From Inhella inkyongensis (GTDB taxonomy: Bacteria; Pseudomonadota; Gammaproteobacteria; Burkholderiales; Burkholderiaceae_C), in NCBI RefSeq assembly GCF_005952805.1, contig NZ_CP040709.1, positions 3,844,001 to 3,908,000 of the forward strand: a stretch of DNA of 64,000 nt, in the 5' to 3' direction. Made by a program: the position numbers and the translations under genes. The notes beneath the pieces are model-generated. The model did not search any database. It worked only from the letters and a program-made list of their open reading frames with translations, and was not told where the DNA came from. Below, piece after piece: positions 44,416-51,364 of this stretch (positions are counted from its first letter, which is position 1; each line of letters opens with the position of its first letter).

Positions 44416-45780
44416 TCAGGCCCTCAGCACGATAACGATGGATGCCAAGGTCCACACCAACACCATGGCGGCCTCCAAGATTGCACGGTTGGCTTCCAGC
44501 AGGCCGCAGTGGCTCTCAACCGTGTAGCTCTTGTTCCAGACCGAGAAGCTGGGCCGGGGGCACTCTGCGGTGTGACCTGGTACGGTGAACGCCTTGAGGT
44601 CTGGCATCAACCCAAGTATTGGTGCCAGGATCTGTGCGGCCGTCGGTGTCTGCTCAAGCTGCGGCGGTGGCGTGTTCGGATCCGGCCCAAGGTCGATTTG
44701 AGTCCCTTGGCCAGGCGTCGCAGGGGCCGGATTGGCACTGGAACCCGGCAGAGGAATTGGAACAGCCGTCGCCCCAGGCGGCGCAACGGGCGAGATGAAG
44801 TCCCCGACCGTCGGCATGGGAACGTTGTCTGGGTTGGCAGCACGCCAGGCACTCACGTCAGCCGGAGTAATGGGGTCAGTCGCGGACCAGGGCAGCACGT
44901 TGGGATTGTTTGCGGCCGCTTGCTTCCAAGCTGCATTGGCGGCGTCAGCGAGCATTTTTTCGCTGATGGGCTGCGCGAGGATGGCCGGTGGGATGTCGGC
45001 GACCACATCCGCAATTGGCTTCATTGCCGGCGTGTACGCCGGGACAGTGATCGGCACACCGGTTGGCGGCGAGAAATCAAAGACGATCCAGTATTCGTAC
45101 GGAGCACTGTTCACTGAGCCGATAGTTCGGCTGTAGGCCTTCGACCAATACCCGTTGGCGCCAGGGAACGGGCCGTTGTAGGCAGTGGTGAACGTGTAGT
45201 CCAGGTTGCCGCTGTATGGCGCGGGCACGGAGCAGAACGCGCTTGTGGCGCACTTCACGCTAATGGTCTTGACGTGCCTGACCTTGCCGTCGCTCTGCTT
45301 GAAATAGATGTCCTGGCCGGCGCCGTAGGCATCCAAGACGGCCGGAAACGTCGCTGGCATCAGCGGCAAGTTGCTGGCGTCACCACTGCCCATGCCTGTT
45401 CCGGAGACCTTCGCCTTGCCTTTGTCTGCTCCATCACCCCAAAGCCAATCGATGAGTGACGGAACCAAGGCTGCGACCCCGCCCACGACGGCCGCAATGC
45501 CCGCTCCGGCAAGAACGGCAGGCCAACCGACCGCCGCGACCGCGCCTGTTCCAGCAGCCACTGCAACTTGAGTCAGGCCCGCCCCTACTGCGCCCGTGGT
45601 TGCAAGCACGCGGGGGTCATTGGCAGCGAATCCCCACTTGCTAACCTTGAACTTCATCAGGCTTCCAAGCGCGTTGTTCATACCGCCGCTGTAGGCAGGC
45701 ACCGCTGCAGCCTGAACCACGTTCGAGAAGACGAGGCAAATGGTCAGCCACGCAACCCAGCAATGACGCAGCATGCGCAT
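44416..45780 (-). CDS. pIII/TspB-like adsorption protein
   Basis: About 454 residues; the start used here follows GGGGGGTGG, with an alternative ATG 12 bp upstream. A signal peptide ends near VVQAAA. A Gly/Ala-rich hydrophobic region follows (~70-115), then a Pro-rich linker (about 320-385). The C-terminal domain has paired Cys (ECPRPSFSVW, ESHCGLLE) and ends in a membrane helix (LVWTLASIVIVLRA), as in TspB and other inoviral adsorption proteins. It should anchor at the virion tip and bind the host receptor. Confidence 0.87.
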   Translation of the reverse strand: MRMLRHCWVAWLTICLVFSNVVQAAAVPAYSGGMNNALGSLMKFKVSKWGFAANDPRVLATTGAVGAGLTQVAVAAGTGAVAAVGWPAVLAGAGIAAVVGGVAALVPSLIDWLWGDGADKGKAKVSGTGMGSGDASNLPLMPATFPAVLDAYGAGQDIYFKQSDGKVRHVKTISVKCATSAFCSVPAPYSGNLDYTFTTAYNGPFPGANGYWSKAYSRTIGSVNSAPYEYWIVFDFSPPTGVPITVPAYTPAMKPIADVVADIPPAILAQPISEKMLADAANAAWKQAAANNPNVLPWSATDPITPADVSAWRAANPDNVPMPTVGDFISPVAPPGATAVPIPLPGSSANPAPATPGQGTQIDLGPDPNTPPPQLEQTPTAAQILAPILGLMPDLKAFTVPGHTAECPRPSFSVWNKSYTVESHCGLLEANRAILEAAMVLVWTLASIVIVLRA

Positions 45781-45839
45781 ACCACCCCCCATACGAAAAA
45801 TGCGAAGTACCAGAACTCGACGGGCATAGGCCCTCCCAA

Positions 45840-45863
45840 TGAAAGAAGGGGGCCGTGGCCCCC
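45840..45863 (-). terminator. Terminator after the major coat gene
   Basis: Stem GGGGGCC / GGCCCCC, then TTCTTTCATT on the minus strand, 8 bp after the coat gene stop. It fits strong separate expression of coat protein, as known in inoviruses. Confidence 0.8.
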
Positions 45864-45870
45864 GCCGAGA

Positions 45871-46089
45871 TCAACCGCCCTTGACGGCTTTCAGGACAAA
45901 CTTGGCGCCCTTCCAGACGACAAACAGCGTCAGGAGCACGCCCGAAACAGCCAGGATGGCGCCGCTCACGTCGGTGAAGCTGACGGCATTCGCCAGTTCG
46001 GTGACGGTGGTGGGCGGAGCAGCCATGGCGTTGCCAGTGACCAGGCCGATTGCGGCGAGCGGAGCGATCCGCGAAACGAACTTCTTCAT
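45871..46089 (-). CDS. Major coat protein (pVIII-like)
   Basis: 72 residues, start with GGAGAA upstream. Signal peptide MKKFVSRIAPLAAIGLVTG with cleavage after NAMA. The mature ~48 residues have an acidic-neutral N-terminus (APPTTVTELANAVSF), a central membrane helix (AVSGVLLTLFVVWKGA) and a Lys-rich end (KFVLKAVKGG) that faces DNA. This is the classic layout of a filamentous phage coat. Confidence 0.92.
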   Translation of the reverse strand: MKKFVSRIAPLAAIGLVTGNAMAAPPTTVTELANAVSFTDVSGAILAVSGVLLTLFVVWKGAKFVLKAVKGG

Positions 46090-46134
46090 TGCTTTCTCCA
46101 GTTGAAACGGGGTGACCGACCCCGGGCGGTTTGC

Positions 46135-46407
46135 TCATGCGGTGCGCACCATCCGGATGACGGCACCTGCACCGAGCGAAACGAGGTAGACAAACAGAGT
46201 TGCAGCGAAGGCGAGCCCGAAATAGGCACCGGCTGCGGCCGGATCGAACGGCTCGGCTGCCGCTTCAAAACGGGCTGCTTCGCTGGCCGTGATGACATAG
46301 CCCTGTACGACGGCCTGGGCGGTGCCGACAGGGCAGGCGCCTTGAACACCAGCGGAGGCCGGCTGGCAGACGATCAGGGTCTGAACGGTGCCAATTGCGG
46401 TAGCCAT
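46135..46407 (-). CDS. Small membrane protein of the virion module (90 aa)
   Basis: MATAIGTVQTLIVCQPAS..., with Cys14 and Cys25 and a membrane helix near the end (YFGLAFAATLFVYLVSLGAGAVI). Small one-helix proteins at this place are minor coat proteins of the pVII/pIX type in many inoviruses. Assignment is by position and shape. Confidence 0.7.
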   Translation of the reverse strand: MATAIGTVQTLIVCQPASAGVQGACPVGTAQAVVQGYVITASEAARFEAAAEPFDPAAAGAYFGLAFAATLFVYLVSLGAGAVIRMVRTA

Positions 46408-46424
46408 GACCTGCCCTCTGTGAC

Positions 46425-46438
46425 TTTCGCGTGCGAAA
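46425..46438. promoter_or_regulatory. TTTCGC-GCGAAA palindrome, site 4
   Basis: TTTCGCGTGCGAAA lies between the ssDNA-binding-like gene and the small membrane protein gene, 18 bp before the latter's ATG. Confidence 0.6.
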
Positions 46439-46445
46439 GATGTGG

Positions 46446-46802
46446 TCAGGCAGCGCGCTTGGCGGGCTCAACCGGCACGACGCGAGCGGCCTGCAGGTAC
46501 TTGAATTCCACGATTTCCTCGGCCTCCTTGCCGAGACCGCGGGCGCCCTTGCGCACCTTCAGTTCCACCATCGCCGGGAACTGCTTGCCACTGTTCTTGA
46601 GGTTGATGGCGTTTGCAGAGGTGCCCCACAGGAGCTGCGTGCCCGTGCCACCGACGGCCATTTCGCCGCTCAGCTCTGCGTAGATCGTCACCTTGGCTTG
46701 GTCGATCTGCTTGCCGTCATCGGTCTTGAAGTTGGTCGCCGTGACACCCAGGACCAGCGCGGTCTTGGTGTAGGTGTCATCAAAGTTCAGAAAGTCGCTC
46801 AT
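46446..46802 (-). CDS. Phage ssDNA-binding protein (pV-like)
   Basis: 118 residues from MSDFLNFDDTYTK (GGAGA upstream). A strand-rich fold (KTALVLGVTATNF, AKVTIYAELSGEM, FPAMVELKVRKGA) with basic residues fits the single-stranded DNA-binding proteins that coat inovirus DNA before packaging. It lies between the replication initiator and coat genes, the usual place. Confidence 0.75.
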   Translation of the reverse strand: MSDFLNFDDTYTKTALVLGVTATNFKTDDGKQIDQAKVTIYAELSGEMAVGGTGTQLLWGTSANAINLKNSGKQFPAMVELKVRKGARGLGKEAEEIVEFKYLQAARVVPVEPAKRAA

Positions 46803-46818
46803 GGGTATCTCCATCAAG

Positions 46819-48243
46819 TCAAGCAAAGAGCCGGTCGGATTGGTTCTGGCTTGCAAGCCTCTCCAACCACTGCAAAGCGGCCTCGCTGCCGGCTGACTCA
46901 ACGAGACGCAAAAACGTGTCGAAGGCACGCTGACGCGCGATCAACTTGAATTCCTTGGGGCTGATCGTTGTTAGCAGCTCGGCATCACTTCCTAGCCGGT
47001 CAGCGAGGTCGCCGTCATCACTGGCGGTCAGCCCGAGCTGGCGGATGGCATAGGCCAGACGGCCGCCGATGTGGACCGAAGACGGGGAGACCGCCTTGAG
47101 CGCAAACGCGTACTCGAGGAACGCAGCACGGCTGACCTGGTCGCCATACATGGAGTTCTCAAGCAGCGTCCAAGGACCGACCGACTTGGTCTTGCCATGT
47201 CCGGCGGCCAGTTCGTACTCGGCGCCCCAGCGGCGGCCCTCACCACCGAACTTCGCTAGGTACTCCGCGTTGCTGTAGATGCGGCGCATGTCTACGCCGG
47301 TTGCCCCGGGTCGGCGCAACCACCAGTCCTCGCAGGCATCGCCCCAGGCTTCAGGCAGCCGCTCAAATAGCCCCTGGCGCGCGGCGGGAATTTCCCGCTC
47401 AAAGACCCACATCTCATGCAGGTGGGGATGCCAGCCATTCGCCGTCGACCAGGTGATTTCCAAGGTCCGCATACGGCCGATGTAGAGGTCACCAAGCCGG
47501 TCCTGCGTCTTAGCGGTCTTGCCAGGTTCGCGGGTTAGGCGCTTTCCCCAGCCGCTCTCGCCCAGGCGGTCTCGGGCGTACAGCATCTGCCGCAGCAGGT
47601 CGTCCAGGCGATCCAGCCGGGAGTGCGGTACGGTGAAGGTCACCAGATAGCCCACGCCTTTGCCTGGGCCAGCCACTTGGTTGTAGATGTCGGTGATCTC
47701 GGCACGCCGGCCCATCGTGATGCGGTGACTACAAACGGGGCACCGCCAAAAGTCACCGCACTTCACCACCTGGTGAAAGAGGGCACGCCCCTTGTTGCGA
47801 GAGTCGCGCCAGACCTCGACGTCGGCGCTCAGGCTCTGGTGACAGGTCATGACCCTGAACACAGGTTCACGGTCCAACTCGCCGAAGGGTGAAAAGTCGC
47901 GGCCGAGCACCGGCTTGGAGCGATTTGCCTTCTTGGTCAGAACCACTGGCCCAAGCGGTTGGCGAAGATGGGCCGGCGGCTCTTCACTCAGCTGATAGGT
48001 GAACGGTGGCGCGTAAACCTTGGGCCAGTCCCGGTGTTCTGCCCGAAGCTCGCTGTAGGCCCGTAGAAGCTCACGAGCATGGTGGAAAAGCATCCAACGC
48101 AGTGACCAGCGGGTGTCCGAGATATCCCGGTCAACCAGTGACAGGCCACCCTCGACAACGCGAAGGACTCGAACCTGACCGGCATCGGACACCAGCTCCT
48201 GACCATCCCGCCAAGCGAGGCCGGACCAGCCGAGGTCAACCAT
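46819..48243 (-). CDS. rep: Rolling-circle replication initiator (HUH, Rep_1-like)
   Basis: 474 residues. A Cys pair (CPVCSHRI) precedes the HUH motif HPHLHEMWVF in the stretch after EITWSTANGW; the catalytic Tyr motif is YSNAEYLAKF. This order (zinc-type Cys, HUH, Tyr) is that of Rep_1 rolling-circle initiators. It nicks the plus-strand origin to start phage replication. Its start overlaps the preceding small gene by 8 bp. Confidence 0.9.
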   Translation of the reverse strand: MVDLGWSGLAWRDGQELVSDAGQVRVLRVVEGGLSLVDRDISDTRWSLRWMLFHHARELLRAYSELRAEHRDWPKVYAPPFTYQLSEEPPAHLRQPLGPVVLTKKANRSKPVLGRDFSPFGELDREPVFRVMTCHQSLSADVEVWRDSRNKGRALFHQVVKCGDFWRCPVCSHRITMGRRAEITDIYNQVAGPGKGVGYLVTFTVPHSRLDRLDDLLRQMLYARDRLGESGWGKRLTREPGKTAKTQDRLGDLYIGRMRTLEITWSTANGWHPHLHEMWVFEREIPAARQGLFERLPEAWGDACEDWWLRRPGATGVDMRRIYSNAEYLAKFGGEGRRWGAEYELAAGHGKTKSVGPWTLLENSMYGDQVSRAAFLEYAFALKAVSPSSVHIGGRLAYAIRQLGLTASDDGDLADRLGSDAELLTTISPKEFKLIARQRAFDTFLRLVESAGSEAALQWLERLASQNQSDRLFA

Positions 48244-48469
48244 GCGACCTCCCCAGCGGGCGGCGCCGCAGGCAAAAACTGTCCGGATTTAGCGCAGGAA
48301 TACCAAGGGCGCTTCCGCTCGCGTCCTCGACAAGGCTGCGGGCGCGCGCGGAAGCGCACATCGCAGTAGCTTGTGCACCTGCCAGCCGGGCAGCATCCAC
48401 CATGCTGGGATGCATCAGTTCAGGCCAAAAGTCCTTCTGGTCGTGCTCTGTGAGGGGGCGGCGCTTCAC
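48236..48469 (-). CDS. Small protein upstream of the replication initiator (77 aa), GTG start
   Basis: KRRPLTEHDQKDFWPELMHPS... has a basic N-terminus, a central Ala-rich helix and a basic end (CLRRRPLGRSHG). GTG overlaps the stop of the HTH gene (GTGA), and its own stop overlaps the rep start, so the three are a coupled operon. Function unknown; could modulate replication. Confidence 0.6.
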   Translation of the reverse strand: MKRRPLTEHDQKDFWPELMHPSMVDAARLAGAQATAMCASARARSLVEDASGSALGIPALNPDSFCLRRRPLGRSHG

Positions 48470-48678
48470 AGAGCGAACTCCTGAGCCCGTTCTGCAGCCT
48501 TGACCCGGATCGCCTCCACGTTGACCAGGCTGTAGCGACCGATCTTCACTACTGGCCAGTAGCCCCGGTCGCATTGGCTATTGACGGTGTCCAGGGTTAA
48601 GCCAACCGCACTCGCCCAAACCTCTCGGGTTACCAATGGAGGAAGCGCTGACAATGGCGATACCGACAAATCTGACAT
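48466..48678 (-). CDS. MerR/AlpA-like small DNA-binding protein
   Basis: 70 residues from MSDLSVSPL (GGAG upstream). The pattern LVTREVWASAVGLTLDTVNSQCDRGYWPVVKIGRYSLVNVEAIR is a winged helix as in excisionases and AlpA-type regulators. It opens the replication operon and is divergent from the repressor, so it may be the excisionase or antirepressor of the phage. Confidence 0.7.
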   Translation of the reverse strand: MSDLSVSPLSALPPLVTREVWASAVGLTLDTVNSQCDRGYWPVVKIGRYSLVNVEAIRVKAAERAQEFAL

Positions 48679-48711
48679 GCACCACTCCGATGAATTGCAC
48701 CGCATGTATTT

Positions 48712-48732
48712 GGCGCGTACTATCTACGCGCC
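48712..48732. promoter_or_regulatory. Palindromic operator between repressor and replication operon
   Basis: Perfect inverted repeat GGCGCGTA-CTATC-TACGCGCC in the 88-bp gap between the divergent genes. Central placement fits an operator shared by both promoters. Confidence 0.65.
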
Positions 48733-48766
48733 TTATTGATCGGCATTAAGCACCAGGAGCCAGTCC

Positions 48767-49453
48767 ATGTCAAGCACCTCGACCCTGATCGATCGCTTTC
48801 TTGCAGTTGTGCGCGAGGTCGCTGATGCGCGGCGTCCACACGCGCACATGGCCGAGTTGACGGCCATCAGCCCCACGAACTGGCAAAACGTGATGCGGCG
48901 GAAGCAGCGTCCGACAGCAGAAATGATTGAGGCCGTGGCGCGTGTGTGGCCCGAGTACGTCGCCTACATAGCGACCGGCAAGACCACATTGCCCGCTCAA
49001 AAAGTCCCCGTCGACGGGGTGATCGAACTCTTCGATCCGACGGATGTCGTTCTTGAGCGGCTCGGGTCAGGCGCCGCTGACGAAGGGCGTTGGCAGGGTA
49101 TGCACGAGCTGCCGTCTGAGAAGCACGGTGCGACTGGCCAGATCAATTGGGGATACGTTGGCAGCGGGCCCCGCCTCCTATCGCTGAACGTGCTCATGGC
49201 CTTCAACGTCCCGTACGGCGTTGCGGACGTGTTGAAGGACAAGTTTTGCGATGACGTCATTTCTGCGCTTCCAGTGCAATCGACTAGGCTGACTCAAGCC
49301 CGAATCGAGCAGTGGATCGACGACAACCGCGAGTTCATATCTTGGGCCGCGAAAATGGCGGTCGCAAACCAAGCGTGGGCCGACGCGAAAAGCACTGAAG
49401 AAATGGATCAGGCGCGAGCCATGGTTGCCAAGGTCAAGGCAATGCGCCCCTGA
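48767..49453 (+). CDS. Putative prophage repressor (HTH)
   Basis: 228 residues, AGGAG upstream. The N-terminal stretch (MAELTAISPTNWQNVMRRKQRPTAEMIEAVARVW) is a helix-turn-helix with the recognition helix in NWQNVMRRK. The C-terminal ~150 residues show no protease motif. It is divergent from the replication operon and 11 bp upstream of the integrase, so it probably controls lysogeny and is co-expressed with the integrase. Confidence 0.7.
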   Translation: MSSTSTLIDRFLAVVREVADARRPHAHMAELTAISPTNWQNVMRRKQRPTAEMIEAVARVWPEYVAYIATGKTTLPAQKVPVDGVIELFDPTDVVLERLGSGAADEGRWQGMHELPSEKHGATGQINWGYVGSGPRLLSLNVLMAFNVPYGVADVLKDKFCDDVISALPVQSTRLTQARIEQWIDDNREFISWAAKMAVANQAWADAKSTEEMDQARAMVAKVKAMRP

Positions 49454-49464
49454 GTGCCCAAGCC

Positions 49465-50472
49465 ATGGCTATCAAGAAGAGCGGCAAGGGCTGGCTGGCA
49501 GACATTCAGCCTGGCGGACGAGGCGGCAAACGTTTCCGCAAGACCTTCAAGACTCAGGGAGAGGCAAAGGCCTGGGAAGCCTGGCTGAGCACGCAAGTAA
49601 ATCAAGACCCGAAATGGGCGCCAGAGCGTCGAGACACGCGCAAGCTCAGTGACCTCATTGAGCTCTGGCACGCACAACACGGTGCGGGCCTGAGGGCTGG
49701 CGATGGAACGTATCGCCGTTTGAAGCAAGCGTGCGAGGCCATGGGGAATCCCGTGGCAGATCGCTTCAGTGTTGAGATGTTCGCGGCATATCGGAAGCAG
49801 CGAATCGACGCCGGCATCACAGCCAGCAACATGAATCGCGAACACGCCTACCTGCGGGCGGTCTTCAATGAACTAATCCGATTGGGTCAATGGTCGAAAG
49901 AGAACCCCCTGGCCAAGCTTCGCCAGTTCAAGGTTCCACAGATTGAACTGACCTACCTCGACGGCGAACAGATCAGCGCGCTGCTCGACGCGCTGAAGCT
50001 CTCACGCAATCCGCACGTCCTATTGATCAGCAAGATCTGCCTTGCAACGGGTGCGCGATGGAGCGAAGCAGAAGGCTTGCGCGAGACCCAGGTGGGGGAC
50101 GGGCTCATCGAATATGCGCGAACCAAGTCAGGGAAGACGCGCGCGGTTCCGGTCGATGAATCGCTCGAAGCCGAAATCAAGAAACACGCGCATCAACACG
50201 GCACGATGGGCAGACTCTTCGGCTACTCGATCTCCGCATTCCGCGAGGGAGTCGAAAGGGCCGGCCTAGATCTCCCGGACGGGCAGATGACACACGTTCT
50301 GCGGCACACCTTTGCCAGCCACTTCATGATGAACGGCGGCAACATCCTGACGCTGCAACGCATCTTGGGACATGCCAACGTCACGATGACGATGCGGTAC
50401 TCGCACCTATCGCCAGAACACCTTCAAGAAGCGAAAGCACTGAACCCGTTGGCGCGGTTGACACTCCGTTGA
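49465..50472 (+). CDS. int: Tyrosine recombinase (integrase) of the prophage
   Basis: 335 residues. A short N-terminal part (GKGWLADIQPGGRGGKRFRKTFKT) is followed by a SAM-like core-binding domain and the catalytic domain with Arg in ATGARWSEAEG, His-x-x-Arg in HVLRHTFASH, ILGHANVTM, and Tyr in TMRYSHLS. It reads toward the tRNA-Phe. Most inoviruses rely on host XerCD or transposases, so an own tRNA-targeting integrase is less common. Confidence 0.93.
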   Translation: MAIKKSGKGWLADIQPGGRGGKRFRKTFKTQGEAKAWEAWLSTQVNQDPKWAPERRDTRKLSDLIELWHAQHGAGLRAGDGTYRRLKQACEAMGNPVADRFSVEMFAAYRKQRIDAGITASNMNREHAYLRAVFNELIRLGQWSKENPLAKLRQFKVPQIELTYLDGEQISALLDALKLSRNPHVLLISKICLATGARWSEAEGLRETQVGDGLIEYARTKSGKTRAVPVDESLEAEIKKHAHQHGTMGRLFGYSISAFREGVERAGLDLPDGQMTHVLRHTFASHFMMNGGNILTLQRILGHANVTMTMRYSHLSPEHLQEAKALNPLARLTLR

Positions 50473-50485
50473 CACCGCAATGAAA

Positions 50486-50515
50486 AACGGGTCACGTCGT
50501 GAGACGTAACCCGTT
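50486..50515 (-). terminator. Terminator beside the intact tRNA-Phe
   Basis: Stem AACGGGT..ACGTC / GACGT..ACCCGTT with a short loop; on the minus strand it is followed by TTTTT. It ends the tRNA-Phe transcript and also faces the integrase. Confidence 0.8.
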
Positions 50516-50533
50516 GATTTCATTCTTGAATTC

Positions 50534-50609
50534 TGGTGGCCTGGGGCGGAATCGAACCACCGACACGCGGATTTTCAATCCGCTGCTCTACCAACTGAGC
50601 TACCAGGCC
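50534..50609 (-). tRNA. tRNA-Phe (anticodon GAA), integration site of all three elements
   Basis: 76 nt including encoded CCA. The acceptor stem GGCCTGG pairs with CCAGGCC; the D-arm has AGCTCAGTTGGTAGAGC, the anticodon stem-loop GGATTGAAAATCC with GAA at 50574-50576, and the T-arm GGTTCGATTCC. It is the only complete copy; its 3' 45 bp serve as attB. Confidence 0.97.
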
Positions 50610-50646
50610 ATCACCGAATGCTGTGATGCATCCGGGAAAGCACGCG

Positions 50647-50652
50647 ACTATA
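50647..50652 (-). promoter_or_regulatory. Probable -10 box of the tRNA-Phe promoter
   Basis: TATAGT on the minus strand, 38 bp before the tRNA 5' end. The -35 box is not clear. Confidence 0.4.
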
Positions 50653-50668
50653 GCACGACTTTTTCGGG

Positions 50669-51358
50669 TCAGGCTTGGCGTTTGTTTCGGCCGATGTCCA
50701 CACCCAGCTGTTTGAGCTTGCGATAGAGGTGGGTGCGCTCCAACCCGGTCTTCTCGGCCACCCGCGTCATCGAGCCGTTTTCCTTGGCCAGATGGAACTC
50801 GAAATAGCTCTTCTCGAAGGCGTCGCGGGCCTCGCGCAGCGGGCGATCGAGCTGGAACACCTGTTCCGGCGCCGGGCCGCTGATCGTGGGGTGAGCCACA
50901 GGCGCCACCAGGGCCGGGGCCGGGCTGCCATAGCTCACCACCTCGGTACGGCTCCAACCGGTGACGACCGGCGCGGCCGGCGCGGGGCGCGGGGCGTTGC
51001 GGGCCAGGGCCTGCTCCACCGAGCGCAGGAGTTTTTGCAGCGTGATGGGCTTTTCCAGGAAGGCCATCGCACCGTGCTTGGTGGCCTCGACCGCCGTGTC
51101 GATGGTGCCGTGCCCGCTCATCATCACCACCGGCATGTTCAAGAGGCCGGCACCGCCCCACTCCTTGAGCAGGGTGATGCCGTCCACATCGGGCATCCAG
51201 ATGTCCAGCAGCACCAGGTCGGGTCGCAGGCGTTCGCGCGCGGCACGGGCCTGGGCAGCGTTCTCGGCCAATTCCACCGTGTGTCCCTCGTCCGAGAGGA
51301 TCTCGGAGAGCAAGCCACGGATGCCCAGTTCGTCGTCAACTACAAGAATGGTCGCCAT
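50669..51358 (-). CDS. NtrX-like response regulator without AAA+ domain (REC + Fis-type HTH)
   Basis: 229 residues. REC at 1-120 with Asp52 (LVLLDIWMPDVDG) and KPITLQKL. A Pro/Ala linker follows, then a C-terminal Fis-type helix-turn-helix (MTRVAEKTGLERTHLYRKLKQLG). The sigma-54 AAA+ domain of true NtrX is missing, so it regulates without sigma-54 activation. It starts 6 bp after the sensor kinase stop, forming a two-component operon. Start ATG is clear. Confidence 0.88.
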   Translation of the reverse strand: MATILVVDDELGIRGLLSEILSDEGHTVELAENAAQARAARERLRPDLVLLDIWMPDVDGITLLKEWGGAGLLNMPVVMMSGHGTIDTAVEATKHGAMAFLEKPITLQKLLRSVEQALARNAPRPAPAAPVVTGWSRTEVVSYGSPAPALVAPVAHPTISGPAPEQVFQLDRPLREARDAFEKSYFEFHLAKENGSMTRVAEKTGLERTHLYRKLKQLGVDIGRNKRQA

Positions 51359-51364
51359 GCGGGT

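Larger units (their letters stand above)
39111..50534. mobile_element. Element C: filamentous (inovirus) prophage, 11.4 kb, in tRNA-Phe
   Basis: Bounded by the att copy at 39110 and the intact tRNA-Phe. The inovirus set is complete in order from right to left: repressor, HTH protein, replication initiator, ssDNA-binding-like protein, small membrane protein, pVIII-like coat, pIII/TspB-like protein, pVI-like protein, Zot/pI and secretin. A tyrosine recombinase sits next to the tRNA. Past the secretin are four small genes and a Panacea toxin-antitoxin pair. Confidence 0.92.
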
